A stretch of DNA of 64,000 bases from Vibrio methylphosphonaticus (GCF_023634655.1 NZ_JAMKMS010000002.1:310001-374000), one strand, 5' to 3'. Positions 46,741 to 55,950 are shown, counted from the first letter of the stretch. Notes: generated from the letters alone by a model not told the origin. Made by a program: numbers and translations.

Positions 46741-47994
46741 ATGAGTGATAGAAACAATCATGGCGCAATGGATTTATTATCCATTAGAGGAATGAAAGGA
46801 CTGCCCGTTGCGGCTCACCACGAGCATCGCTACCAAGTGACTAACGAAGATATTAGCTTGCCCGTTGCCGTCATCAATAAACGAGCGTTAGAACACAACA
46901 TGGACTGGATGCAACAATTTGCGCTTCATCACAACGTAAAACTGTGTCCGCATGGTAAAACCACCATGACACCCGCCTTTTTTCAACAGCAAAAGGCAAA
47001 AGGGGCTTGGGGAATTACCGTCGCGACCCCGCCACAAGCAGAAATCGCTGCTCACAGTGGTATAACCAACATTATTATGGCGAACCAATTGGTCGGTAAA
47101 ACCAATATGGCAATGATTTCCCGCATGCTTGAAGAGACAGATAGCCAATTTATATGCTGTGTGGACTCTCAAAAGAATGTGGAACATCTCAATACTTTCT
47201 TTGCAAAAAAAGACCAAACCATTAACGTCCTCATTGAGCTAGGTGTGGAAGGCGGACGATGTGGCGTAAGACACCACGATGATGTCCTAGCGTTAGCGCA
47301 GTACATTGAAGCGACATCCAACGTCACACTCGTTGGTATTGAAGTCTATGAAGGTGTTATTCATGGCGGAGATGAAGAGCAACGGGTTCGAGACCTATTA
47401 ACCTCGACTATCCAGCTAGGTCGACAGCTGCTCAATGATAAACTGCTACCACCCCAGCCAATTCTTACCGGCGCAGGATCTGCATGGTATGACGTCGTTG
47501 CTGAAACGCTTGCAAACCTCGATGACTTTGAAGCGATTATTCGTCCTGGTTGCTATGTTATCCACGACACGGGAATTTATCTGGAAGCACAAGAAAAAGT
47601 CATGGCTCGAGCGAAAAAAAATCAAGGCTTTGCCTGTGATCTTGGTGGCGACCTCACCTCTTCTCTGGAGGTCTGGGCTTACGTTATTTCAAGACCGGAA
47701 CCCAATAAAGCAGTGGTTGGACTGGGCAAACGTGATGTTGCCTTTGATGCAGGATTACCTACCGCGGAGCGTCTCTATCGGGACGGAAAAGCGGTGCCGA
47801 TAAATGATATCACCACCACCAATGTCATGGATCAGCATACATTTTTAGCGATTCCAACTGACTCAGACATCCAAGTTGGTGATATGATTGCGTTTTCAAC
47901 TTCACATCCATGCCTAACGTTTGACAAGTGGCGCTATATTGCCATCAGCGATGATGATCATGTTGTTGAACAATGGGTTGAAACGGCTTTCTAA
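46741..47994 (+). CDS. D-serine dehydratase / D-threonine aldolase-like PLP enzyme (DSD1 family)
   Basis: A 417-residue fold-type III PLP enzyme (alanine-racemase N-terminal domain plus a D-serine dehydratase-like C-terminal domain). The PLP lysine is in LCPHGKTTM, and the metal-binding His-x-Cys is in STSHPCLTFDKW near the end. It acts on D-serine, D-threonine or similar substrates; aldolase versus dehydratase cannot be separated by eye. GGGGGA precedes the ATG. It is followed 10 bases later by the RpiR gene. Together with the D-aminoacylase it would turn N-acyl-D-amino acids into keto acid and ammonia. Confidence 0.88.
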   Translation: MSDRNNHGAMDLLSIRGMKGLPVAAHHEHRYQVTNEDISLPVAVINKRALEHNMDWMQQFALHHNVKLCPHGKTTMTPAFFQQQKAKGAWGITVATPPQAEIAAHSGITNIIMANQLVGKTNMAMISRMLEETDSQFICCVDSQKNVEHLNTFFAKKDQTINVLIELGVEGGRCGVRHHDDVLALAQYIEATSNVTLVGIEVYEGVIHGGDEEQRVRDLLTSTIQLGRQLLNDKLLPPQPILTGAGSAWYDVVAETLANLDDFEAIIRPGCYVIHDTGIYLEAQEKVMARAKKNQGFACDLGGDLTSSLEVWAYVISRPEPNKAVVGLGKRDVAFDAGLPTAERLYRDGKAVPINDITTTNVMDQHTFLAIPTDSDIQVGDMIAFSTSHPCLTFDKWRYIAISDDDHVVEQWVETAF

Positions 47995-48004
47995 GGAATA
48001 AAAA

Positions 48005-48868
48005 GTGAGTGTAGACGTCGATATTATTTCGCAAATTACGGAGCGCTACAGCGCGCTTCGTGATGCAGAAAAAAAAGTAGCCGATTTAGTGATGGATGAT
48101 GTTAGTAGCGCGGCTAACGCCAGTATCACTGAGCTAGCTCAACAGGCGAATGTCAGTGAGGCGACCATTACTCGCTTTGCGAAAGCGGTGGGATGCATCA
48201 ATGTACGGGATCTCAAGATTAAGCTTGCTCAATCTCTCGCCGTTGGCCAACGGTTCATTATTGAGCCACCTGACAATACCAGCCATCAAGGCATCTATGA
48301 ATCCATAAAACAAGCGCTCGACATCAATAGAGCGCTCATCAACGAACAAGATATTGCACAAGCTGTTGCTATGCTTCACTCAGCAAGGCAAGTCATTGCG
48401 ATCGGTGTGGGTGGTGGTTCCACCATTACCTCGCAAGAGCTGCAGCACCGTCTCTTTCGCTTAGGCTACCCAGTTGTTGCCTATAATGATGGTCTACTGA
48501 CTCGCATGGTCGCAGCTACCGCCGATCCCAACGATGTCATGGTGTTAATTTCAGCGACAGGGCATACGCCGCAGGTCATTGAATCCGCTATCATCGCAAA
48601 AGAGTACGGTGTTAAATTGATCGCGATTACGCCAGCTGATTCTCCATTGGCGAACACCTGCGATATCGTACTGCCCATCATCCACCAAGAAACGGATTTT
48701 ATTTATAAGCCATCCGCTTCTCGTTATGCCATGTTGGCATTGGTCGACGTACTTTCTATGGAGTTAGCGGTGAATCATAAGCGCCGCTCTCGAGATCGCC
48801 TACGAAGGCTTAAACTGGCTCTTGATTCGCATCGAACAGGCAGTGATCGCCAACCTCTAGGTGACTAG
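48005..48868 (+). CDS. RpiR/MurR-family transcriptional regulator
   Basis: A 287-residue regulator. The N-terminal RpiR helix-turn-helix is at about 20-80 (ASITELAQQANVSEATITRFAKAVG). The C-terminal SIS domain is at about 125-255 (AIGVGGGSTITSQEL, LISATGHTPQVIESA) and usually binds a phosphosugar or related metabolite. The start is GTG at 48005 with AAGGA upstream. Probably the local regulator of both arms of the D-amino-acid module; the 13-bp inverted repeat at 46579/46641 is its likely target. RpiR regulators are common beside D-aminoacylase genes. Confidence 0.9.
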   Translation: MSVDVDIISQITERYSALRDAEKKVADLVMDDVSSAANASITELAQQANVSEATITRFAKAVGCINVRDLKIKLAQSLAVGQRFIIEPPDNTSHQGIYESIKQALDINRALINEQDIAQAVAMLHSARQVIAIGVGGGSTITSQELQHRLFRLGYPVVAYNDGLLTRMVAATADPNDVMVLISATGHTPQVIESAIIAKEYGVKLIAITPADSPLANTCDIVLPIIHQETDFIYKPSASRYAMLALVDVLSMELAVNHKRRSRDRLRRLKLALDSHRTGSDRQPLGD

Positions 48869-48944
48869 CTGAATTGATAGGCTCATGACTAGGACGCCCG
48901 CCATGAATATCAGGTTTACGTCCCGCAATGGTTTAATGGTTTCT

Positions 48945-48970
48945 AAAGCTGCATTCGTGCAGCTTTTTTA
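48945..48970 (+). terminator. Terminator after the RpiR gene
   Basis: AAAGCTGCA and TGCAGCTTT enclose a TTCG tetraloop, followed by TTTT. Nothing else was recognised between 48869 and 49114; a 77-codon frame there runs through this terminator. Confidence 0.93.
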
Positions 48971-49114
48971 TTGTTCTTTCGGTTTTTTACGCGACCACAT
49001 AGATCGACACTTCGCTTGTCACTGTATAAATGCGAGTAATACTCACTTGTTCATCTTTGATTCAGAATCAAAACGGTATACTAACCCCCTACTCGCTTTT
49101 TATCAGAGGTTACT

Positions 49115-49333
49115 ATGAAAAACTTACTTATCACCATTAGCGCGTTGATCATTGGTTTCTTTGCGATGATATTCAGTTTGCTCATGGCAATCCCACTGGC
49201 CATCGCCGCATTTATCACTGGCAACCGTATTAAAAAGCAAATGGAGCAGCAATTAAATAGCCAACAATTCCGCCAAGACGCCGACTCTGGAGCGACTATT
49301 GAAGGTGAATATGAAAACGTCTCAACCAAATAG
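49115..49333 (+). CDS. Small membrane protein
   Basis: A 72-residue protein. One long hydrophobic stretch (residues ~4-36, enough for one or two helices) is followed by a basic segment (GNRIKKQ) and an acidic end, IEGEYENVSTK. GAGG lies 6 bases before the ATG. The acidic I-E-G-E-Y tail recurs in small Vibrio membrane proteins in my recollection. It overlaps the next small gene by 23 bases. Function unknown. Confidence 0.7.
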   Translation: MKNLLITISALIIGFFAMIFSLLMAIPLAIAAFITGNRIKKQMEQQLNSQQFRQDADSGATIEGEYENVSTK

Positions 49334-49514
49334 CCGACTGCGGCGATTAAAGACTAGGCATAACCGAAAAGTGGTTGCCTTTGTCTTTTATCTGGCAGTG
49401 TTTGTAAGCGCTGGTGTTATGGGATGTGACAGCCTTACTCTGCGTAGTTTCAATAATCCAACCGCTCAGAGTCCAATCGTACCTTCAACCCCACCGTCAA
49501 ATGAATTGGCGTAA
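49311..49514 (+). CDS. Possible small lipoprotein
   Basis: A 67-codon frame starting inside the previous gene, with GAAGG 5 bases upstream of the ATG at 49311. A very basic N-terminus (RLRRLKTRHNRK) leads into a hydrophobic stretch ending VMGC, a plausible lipobox, then a short Pro/Ser-rich tail. Overlap and short length leave it uncertain, but translational coupling to the upstream membrane protein would be natural. Confidence 0.45.
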   Translation: MKTSQPNSRLRRLKTRHNRKVVAFVFYLAVFVSAGVMGCDSLTLRSFNNPTAQSPIVPSTPPSNELA

Positions 49515-49929
49515 CGGCATTGCGTCCTGTTACCCTATTTAGAGGCGATTCCTGCTTCGAATATGCTGCAAGATACTTCTGGCGATATTCGCTACGGTAT
49601 TTTTAGTTGACGAGCATTGCTCACGTATTATTCAATTCGATTCCCTGCCGTTACCACACTCATTGAATGGCTTTTTGCTCATTACCTTGATTTCCCAAGA
49701 ACAACGGTCCCAAAAGTGTAGATAATTCGCGACGAGCCTCTAGGACTCTAGGAGAACGGCTATGTTACTCACAGTACATGAGCGATTGGGGGAGCGAAAA
49801 GTAACGATTTGTCACTAATCGCGCTTTTTCGTTTCATATTTTTTCTCCACTCCCCTACAATGTGCCCCATCCTAATCCCAGGTTATTGTCCTGTTGTATT
49901 AATGTTATTTAGTAAATTGGTTAATCAAA
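49515..49929. other. 415-base gap before yejM
   Basis: No gene is supported. An 18-codon frame from 49762 has GGAG upstream but no other support. It should contain the yejM promoter. No strong hairpin with T-run was seen; CGATT...AATCG near 49805-49821 is weak. Confidence 0.4.
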
Positions 49930-51771
49930 ATGTTTAAACTTTTTAAAACGCGATTAAGTGCTTATTACGAGTTCCTTATTCTCAACGCGTTGCTCGCAAC
50001 CCTGATTGGCGTTCGCTACTTCTTGTATTTTCCAGAGTTGCCATTTGATGGCATTCAAGCCACATTTGCCGCAACCAGTCTTTTTAGCCATATGAGTCTG
50101 CTCGCGTTAGTATTTTGGTTACTTGGGTTGGTGCTTTGCGTCCTCCCCCTAAAAATTAAACGACCCATTCTTGCCCTAACGGCTACTTTAGGTCTCACAT
50201 TTCTGTTCGTCGATACCATGGTATTTGGTTTCTACCGATTCCACCTAAATTACCCCGTACTATCCATGGTGATGTCAGGGCAAATTGTAGAATTCCCGCT
50301 ATCCGCATGGGCAATGCTTGTTGCTGGGCTTGGCGCGGTATTTGCGCTGCAATGGTGGGCGCTAGGTCGTATGGAAAGCCACTCTTTTGGTTTCACTAAA
50401 TCACTGCGTAAGATCTTCTTCCCACTGTTTTTAGTGACGACATTAGCCAGTCATGGCATTCACATTTGGGCGTCGGCTAAAACCTATCAACCGGTGACAT
50501 TTGTAAACCAATATCTTCCTTTGTTTTATCCAACCATTGCCAACTCTCTCCTCATGAAACATGGTTGGCTAGACCGTGAAGAACTTGAAAAAAGCCAAGC
50601 TCAAACACCGAAAGTCCAAGGTGGACTCAACTATCCAATAAACCCATTGGTGGGCGCAGCGCCAGCTCAACCAAAAAACATCATGCTCATCCTGATTGAC
50701 TCATGGCGACCAGACACCGTAACACCGCAATATATGCCAACCGTTTATGAGATGTCTCAGGAAGGCGTGTCTTTTGATAGACACTACTCATCAGGTAATG
50801 CCACTCGAATGGGAACATTCGGTTTGTTCTACGGATTGCCGGGTCCATACTGGCACCCGATGCTCGCGAACCAACGTCCAACCGTTTTGATGGATAGATT
50901 ACAACAACTTGACTATCAAATTGGTGTGTTTACTTCTGCGCATCTTGAATCACCAGAGTTCAACCGTACCATTTTTGCAAACATCCCTAACTTGCGACTT
51001 CGTGGTAAAGCAAAAGGTGATGCGTCAGCGAGAGACATTGAGCTAGTTGAAGATTGGAAAACGTGGTATGACAACCGTACCGACAAACCTGCCTTTTCAT
51101 TTATGTTCTTTGATGCACCACACGGCTTTGTTTTCCCGAAAGACTACGAGCCAAGATTTGAGCCAATGTCTGGGCCCAATAACCCGTTTGTTCGCAGTAA
51201 TGATTCGGATCCAGAGCCCATATTCAATCGTTATCGCACCAGTACACACTTTGTTGATAGTAAAATTAAAGAAGTGGTTGAAAAACTCAAAGCGGATGGC
51301 ACGTACGACGATACTTTAATCATTGTCACCGGTGACCATGGCGAAGAGCTTAACGACAACGGACAAAATTTCTGGGGTCACAACGGTAACTTTACTGAAG
51401 CTCAAATCAAAGTGCCGTTTATCATGCTCGGTGCTGGTATAGACAAAGCAAGCAATCAGTGGCCAGCAGGTATGATGACCACCCACTTTGATTTTGTCCC
51501 AACGCTGATGAAGAACTACTTAGGCGTGACTAATGACCTAAAAGACTACACCATAGGTGAAGATCTATTAGGCGAAGCGATTGATCGACCATTTACCATT
51601 GTTGCTGACTATGGTGACTATTCGGTTGTGTCACAAGATAAAATCTTCTCTTTGAAGGGCAACGGACTATACGAAGTCAGAGACGGCAGTAACCGACTCC
51701 TACCAAAACAAGAGATTGATCGTGAACGTATGCAATATGCGTTAGAAGTGCTGACTCGATACACAAAATAG
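49930..51771 (+). CDS. yejM: YejM/PbgA-type inner-membrane sulfatase-fold protein
   Basis: A 613-residue protein: five N-terminal membrane helices (DUF3413, residues ~1-190) and a periplasmic sulfatase-like domain (~245-600). Matching blocks are ILIDSWRPDTVTPQYMPT, SSGNATRMGTFGLFYGLPG and VTGDHGEELNDNG. In E. coli the homologue (586 residues) senses lipopolysaccharide and restrains FtsH/LapB-driven LpxC breakdown. It binds lipid A and is not an active sulfatase. The ribosome site is weak. The adjacent small membrane genes are not known partners. Confidence 0.9.
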   Translation: MFKLFKTRLSAYYEFLILNALLATLIGVRYFLYFPELPFDGIQATFAATSLFSHMSLLALVFWLLGLVLCVLPLKIKRPILALTATLGLTFLFVDTMVFGFYRFHLNYPVLSMVMSGQIVEFPLSAWAMLVAGLGAVFALQWWALGRMESHSFGFTKSLRKIFFPLFLVTTLASHGIHIWASAKTYQPVTFVNQYLPLFYPTIANSLLMKHGWLDREELEKSQAQTPKVQGGLNYPINPLVGAAPAQPKNIMLILIDSWRPDTVTPQYMPTVYEMSQEGVSFDRHYSSGNATRMGTFGLFYGLPGPYWHPMLANQRPTVLMDRLQQLDYQIGVFTSAHLESPEFNRTIFANIPNLRLRGKAKGDASARDIELVEDWKTWYDNRTDKPAFSFMFFDAPHGFVFPKDYEPRFEPMSGPNNPFVRSNDSDPEPIFNRYRTSTHFVDSKIKEVVEKLKADGTYDDTLIIVTGDHGEELNDNGQNFWGHNGNFTEAQIKVPFIMLGAGIDKASNQWPAGMMTTHFDFVPTLMKNYLGVTNDLKDYTIGEDLLGEAIDRPFTIVADYGDYSVVSQDKIFSLKGNGLYEVRDGSNRLLPKQEIDRERMQYALEVLTRYTK

Positions 51772-51799
51772 CCGGATAACTCGTTTAATTGCACCGATT

Positions 51800-51833
51800 A
51801 AAAAGGGAAGAAGCATGCGCTTCTTCCCTTTTT
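51800..51833. terminator. Bidirectional terminator after yejM
   Basis: AAAGGGAAGAAGC and GCTTCTTCCCTTT form a 13-bp stem around ATGC with A-run and T-run on either side; also placed to end the amylase gene leftward. Confidence 0.93.
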
Positions 51834-51863
51834 CATTCAACTGTTAATCTAAAGACTAAGCTG

Positions 51864-51903
51864 TTATCGCTACAATTAAGCGCTACCTATTACGCGCTAA
51901 CCA
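51864..51903. repeat. Three 12-14 bp degenerate tandem repeats at a gene end
   Basis: TTATCGCTACAA (51864-51875), TTAAGCGCTACCTA (51876-51889) and TTACGCGCTAACCA (51890-51903). The third holds the stop codon of the leftward amylase gene (51897-51899). Weaker than the other arrays but in the same position. Confidence 0.5.
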
Positions 51904-53288
51904 CTATATGACTCGCTCTGTCCCGCGCTATCATCCCGCGCCTCAATATAAAAAACCTCAGCGCTACACCTTGCAACGTGTACCTCACCTTGAATCACAT
52001 TTCCACGAGCCTCAAAAGCGGGCACTAGACGCATAGTCGGGTCAAACATTATGGTCTTATCGCGCTGAGATTTATTAATCACAACCAACCCTTTACTACC
52101 ACGAGTAAAAGCTAGTATATCTTCGTTGGCTTCTAGCACTTCAAAAGTCTCACCATGCATTCGATGATAAAACTCAATCAACTGAGACAACTTAGGATCC
52201 TTCCAGCTGTCCACCCACCTTGGTTGCCCTTGCTGATTGATGATCCCACTTGGATCCAAGTCCGCATAAATGAGCGGAACGCCACCATCTCGGCCTAAGA
52301 TATACACATAAGCGAGCCATTCATTTTGCTCAGCTAATACCAGGTTTTGGAATACATCATTGTTGGGAATATCGTGGGTGATCGTAAACGTGATCGAACG
52401 AGCATTGGTCAGCGCTTGTCCAAAGCAGTATGGATCAATAAGTGAAGCCATACTGCCGTCACTTTCGAAGACCTCAAACAACGTATTAAACAATGGAAAG
52501 TCATACGCTGCTAGCCGGGTTTCTTCCAAATATGGCTGCAGAAATAACTCATACTCTTCCTTGGTTGCGCCACCATCAGTAATGATTTCCCCAAAGACGT
52601 GCATTCCATCTGTTATATCGTCTGTAAATACGGCTTGAATATGCTCGAGGCTAAGATGCTTTGCCGCATCAATGCGAAACCCTCGCACTCCAAGCCCCTT
52701 CATTGCACATAAATACGCTTGTTGCTGTTCGATCACCCGCTTACCGGTTCTTAACGTTGGCAGCCCGGGATCCTTTGGTCCTCCCGTCAAACGGCCATTT
52801 TGAACTTCCCAACGATCTTTCCAATTTTTAATGCCAAATGCTTCAACAAAGTCATTTTCATCAAAAAGTGGCTCATTGAGGTCCCCGAATAACTTTTGTT
52901 GTTCAAAATATTGGTGGTGTGAACGATAGCGCTCTAGGTCTTCGGGACTCGGATACTGAAGGTCTAACCTCGCGTTGGACTCATTTGCCATGTGATTAAA
53001 AACCACATCGATATATACCCATAAATCGAGTGCATTAAGGGCTAACATCATTGATTTGAAGTCTTCTGTATTGCCCAGTTTATTATCAATCACTCGATAG
53101 TCTTGCGGTTGATAAAGCTGCCACCATTGAACAGACGTTGATTGTCTAAATGATTTCATCGGAGGCGAAACCAGTATCGTCTTATAGCCCGCAGCTTTTA
53201 TTTCTTGTGCTCTTTCTGCTACCAATGCATATGGCCAATCAAAGGCATGCAGAATGACATTACTCTGACTCAGTGCCGAATGTGACAT
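51897..53288 (-). CDS. Alpha-amylase family glycoside hydrolase (GH13)
   Basis: A 463-residue GH13 enzyme without a signal peptide, so cytoplasmic. The four GH13 regions are visible: DVVFNH (I), GFRIDAAKH with the nucleophile Asp (II), FGEI with the acid/base Glu (III) and THDIPNND with the stabilising Asp (IV). AGGAG lies 6 bases before the ATG at 53288; an upstream in-frame start at 53354 is rejected. It should act on imported maltodextrins or glycogen. No other starch gene is adjacent. Confidence 0.9.
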   Translation of the reverse strand: MSHSALSQSNVILHAFDWPYALVAERAQEIKAAGYKTILVSPPMKSFRQSTSVQWWQLYQPQDYRVIDNKLGNTEDFKSMMLALNALDLWVYIDVVFNHMANESNARLDLQYPSPEDLERYRSHHQYFEQQKLFGDLNEPLFDENDFVEAFGIKNWKDRWEVQNGRLTGGPKDPGLPTLRTGKRVIEQQQAYLCAMKGLGVRGFRIDAAKHLSLEHIQAVFTDDITDGMHVFGEIITDGGATKEEYELFLQPYLEETRLAAYDFPLFNTLFEVFESDGSMASLIDPYCFGQALTNARSITFTITHDIPNNDVFQNLVLAEQNEWLAYVYILGRDGGVPLIYADLDPSGIINQQGQPRWVDSWKDPKLSQLIEFYHRMHGETFEVLEANEDILAFTRGSKGLVVINKSQRDKTIMFDPTMRLVPAFEARGNVIQGEVHVARCSAEVFYIEARDDSAGQSESYSG

Positions 53289-53490
53289 GTTGACTCCTGT
53301 CAATAATGCGTGTGTTACTCTATTTGCCATTATATCGAAACGAATCTTGTCCAAATCCTCCTCTCGTCAATTTCTCTTGTATGAGAAGCTAGGCGTAGCG
53401 ATCGTTAGGGATTGAATAACCGCTTCATACTGTATTACGCAGCCGCTAATCGTTGCTTGTATTTGTCACCACTGCAGGAAAAATGGACAT

Positions 53491-53522
53491 AAAAAAACGC
53501 GCCGTTAAAGGCGCGTTAATAT
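53491..53522 (-). terminator. Terminator of yibL
   Basis: AACGCGCC (53496-53503) pairs with GGCGCGTT (53510-53517). Leftward a run of seven T's follows. Confidence 0.92.
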
Positions 53523-53551
53523 CTCAACCAGTCTTAATGACGTTAATCGAG

Positions 53552-53908
53552 TTAAAACTTCTTAGGGGCAAACCCAGTCATTACATCTAGGCGTAGCTCT
53601 TTACCAATTTTCGTCATTGGATGAACCACCACTAAGCCTTTCACGCTCTTTTTCAACTTACCTAGATCCGCTTGCTCTGCTTTGGTAATTTCACGGTAGA
53701 AAGGCATGTCTAGCAAGCTCTTACGCTCTTTGTTCATGTCATAACTTGCTTTGTGCTGAAGCTGAGCCAGTTTCTTTGTCAGCTTATCAATTTCATCCGT
53801 AAATTTAGAGATCATCTCGCTGTCACTACGTGACTGAGCACTGTTTAGCTTATGACGACAAGCATCAAGACGGTTTTTAAGTGTTTGGATTTCTTTTTTC
53901 ATGCTCAT
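53552..53908 (-). CDS. yibL: YibL-family ribosome-associated protein
   Basis: A 118-residue protein. The N-terminal ~60 residues form a coiled coil (LKNRLDACRHKLNSAQ...). The C-terminal half MPFYREITKAEQADLGKLKK and KGLVVVHPMTKIGKE matches E. coli YibL, a small protein reported to associate with ribosomes. The match, length and strong terminator make the call secure, but its molecular role is unclear. The start at 53908 is likely; 53902 is an alternative two codons later. Confidence 0.9.
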   Translation of the reverse strand: MSMKKEIQTLKNRLDACRHKLNSAQSRSDSEMISKFTDEIDKLTKKLAQLQHKASYDMNKERKSLLDMPFYREITKAEQADLGKLKKSVKGLVVVHPMTKIGKELRLDVMTGFAPKKF

Positions 53909-53985
53909 TGTAATCTGAACCTAGTAAACGAATGAATAAAACGGACGCGGAGTGTACCACAGACTCCCCACCCATGCTGTTAAGT

Positions 53986-54264
53986 TTAAGTGCGATATAA
54001 CACCTTTACGATATGCCAGCCAAACTTGGTTTTGACTAGGTGAGGTGTTAACACTTCGCCGGTAAAGCAGATTTTATCAAATTGTGGAACCATTTGACCT
54101 TTTCTAAACTCACCTAGATCTCCTCCTTTCTTACCAGAAGGGCACGTAGAATATTTCTTAGCAAGAGCCTGAAATTTAGCACCTTTTTTCAACTGCCCCA
54201 TAATGTCGTCTGCTTTGTCTTTATGCTTAACAAGGATGTGAAGTGCGTGTGCGGTTCTTGCCAT
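53986..54264 (-). CDS. ppiC: Parvulin-type peptidyl-prolyl isomerase PpiC
   Basis: A 92-residue single-domain cytoplasmic parvulin that interconverts cis/trans prolyl bonds. [37 protein letters not shown] and FGWHIVKV are the hallmark segments with the catalytic His residues and Cys of the family. Length matches E. coli PpiC (93). It is followed leftward by yibL 78 bases away but with its own start; no shared function is implied. Confidence 0.93.
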   Translation of the reverse strand: MARTAHALHILVKHKDKADDIMGQLKKGAKFQALAKKYSTCPSGKKGGDLGEFRKGQMVPQFDKICFTGEVLTPHLVKTKFGWHIVKVLYRT

Positions 54265-54452
54265 GACGTGTCTACCCTAATACCTAATGAAGAGATGCTG
54301 ATAATAGTGCTGAGTGTAAATCAAAATGAGATCGAAATCACGTTTACAATCTAAGCAGCGTCAACTTTATTCCAATCTGCCGCAGATAAGTTAGGGAAAA
54401 ATAAAACTATTCTATAGAATTAGACTGTCATCAACCTAGAGTAAGAATTCCA

Positions 54453-55370
54453 ATGTCGACGAAGATAAGTAAAGCCAATCAAGCACAAGGTATGTTGCTG
54501 TTTACGCTTAATATGCAGAAACAGCGCTTTGCCATCGGCACACTTAAAGTTCGAGAGATCGTGCCATTTTTGCCGACAACACAAATCCCTTACTCACATC
54601 GCCATGTGGTGGGTACTGTTAGCATTCGCGGCTTAACCGTACCCGTGATCGATATGGCAGCGGCGATTGGCTTTAGACCCATCACTCCGGAAGAGTATCC
54701 CAGTACTTACCTGGTTGTTACCGACTGCCTGCGTACCGTGGTCGCCTTTATGGTACGAGAAATAGATAAAATCATTGAGTGTAATTGGAAGGAAATAGAA
54801 CCCGCTCCTGAAAGCTCCGGCAAGAACATCTTCGTTACCGGGGTCACTAAGTTCAATGGCGACATCGTTCAGCTCCTCGATGTAGAGTTGCTATTGTCGA
54901 AAATTTACCCTCAATACGCGGATACTAAAATTCCGATGCTCACCGATGTACAACGAGAGCGAATGAAAGCTTTGAACGTATTGCTTGTGGATGATTCATC
55001 TATCGCGAGAAAGCAGCTCGGCGATGCGCTGAATCAAATCAATATCCCATTTGAAATCTGTAAAGATGGCAACAGCGCATTGGCTTTTATGCGTGAAAAA
55101 GCGCACACCCCTCAAGCGATTGATATCCTTGTAAGTGATATTGAAATGCCAGGGTTGGACGGTTATGAACTCGTATTTGAAGTACAAAATGATGTGTCAT
55201 TGAATCGTGCCTATCGGATTCTACACACCTCGCTGTCTAGCGAGATGTGTACCGATCGCGCCAGACAGGTGGGCGCGCATGAAGCTTTAGTGAAGTTCAA
55301 TGCCGGAGAGCTCATCGAGGCCATGTTACGAGGCGCTGAAACCTTTGTGGAATCTAAAGCGGCCTCATAA
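54453..55370 (+). CDS. cheV: Chemotaxis coupling protein CheV
   Basis: A 305-residue CheW-receiver fusion. Residues ~15-155 are CheW-like (RFAIGTLKVREIVPF, GTVSIRGLTVPVIDMA). The receiver follows (~170-295), with acidic pair in LLVDDSS, phospho-acceptor Asp in LVSDIEMPGLDG, and Lys in ALVKFN. CheV links receptors to CheA and may act as a phosphate sink. AGAGTAAG precedes the ATG. No other chemotaxis gene is nearby, which is common for vibrio cheV copies. Confidence 0.93.
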   Translation: MSTKISKANQAQGMLLFTLNMQKQRFAIGTLKVREIVPFLPTTQIPYSHRHVVGTVSIRGLTVPVIDMAAAIGFRPITPEEYPSTYLVVTDCLRTVVAFMVREIDKIIECNWKEIEPAPESSGKNIFVTGVTKFNGDIVQLLDVELLLSKIYPQYADTKIPMLTDVQRERMKALNVLLVDDSSIARKQLGDALNQINIPFEICKDGNSALAFMREKAHTPQAIDILVSDIEMPGLDGYELVFEVQNDVSLNRAYRILHTSLSSEMCTDRARQVGAHEALVKFNAGELIEAMLRGAETFVESKAAS

Positions 55371-55407
55371 CAGGTTCTGTGCCGAATGACGTTTTACAAA
55401 AAAACCA

Positions 55408-55950
55408 TTATTCCACGGTATCGCTGCTTTCTACGCGGCGATGCCCTTCTTGCAAGTGGACAAAGTCGACTAAATCCTCACCAGATACCTGATACGCCTG
55501 ACCAAAGCCTTTAACAAATAACCCTTGTTCCGCTTTTAGGTTAAATAATACAAAATCTTGCAACTGGCTTAAGCCGTCAATAATCTCGCCGAAACGAGCT
55601 TGCATCTGAGCGACCACGGCGTGCCATTGCTGTGTGTCCCTTTCCACCACAGTTGCAACCGCATCAAACGTCAGGCGCTTACGAGCAAACAACTGCTTAC
55701 TTTCAGATTCATCCTCAATCATCATCAATGACACGTTAGGGTTAACTTGTAAATTACGAGCATGACGGGCGATTTGTGAAATCAACACAAAGTAACCATC
55801 TTGGTTTTGGACAAATGGCGCATAGCTAACATTCGGGCAACCTTCTCCATCGACGGTAGCAAGTTGAATCGTTTTACGCGTTTGGCGAAACTCTTTGATT
55901 TCAGGCCCTAATCGTCCCTGTAGTCGCTCTTGCTTAACTTGCTTATCCAT
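55408..55950 (-). CDS. hutZ: Haem utilisation protein HutZ
   Basis: A 180-residue split-barrel flavin-reductase-like protein (PNPOx fold). V. cholerae HutZ binds haem and releases its iron. Third gene of the leftward hutW-hutX-hutZ unit, 77 bases after hutX. The block TIQLATVDGEGCPNVSYAPFV, QIARHARNLQVNPNVSLMMIEDE and the C-terminal HLQEGHRRVE segment with haem-ligand-type His fit the HugZ/HutZ family. Iron regulation is expected through the Fur-like site at 58043. Confidence 0.9.
   Translation of the reverse strand: MDKQVKQERLQGRLGPEIKEFRQTRKTIQLATVDGEGCPNVSYAPFVQNQDGYFVLISQIARHARNLQVNPNVSLMMIEDESESKQLFARKRLTFDAVATVVERDTQQWHAVVAQMQARFGEIIDGLSQLQDFVLFNLKAEQGLFVKGFGQAYQVSGEDLVDFVHLQEGHRRVESSDTVE

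Noticed and set aside
48885..49118. 77-codon rightward frame after the RpiR gene
   Set aside because: It reads through a textbook terminator with a TTCG loop and has unnatural composition.
49762..49818. 18-codon frame with GGAG upstream before yejM
   Set aside because: Too short, without composition or context to support a peptide gene.
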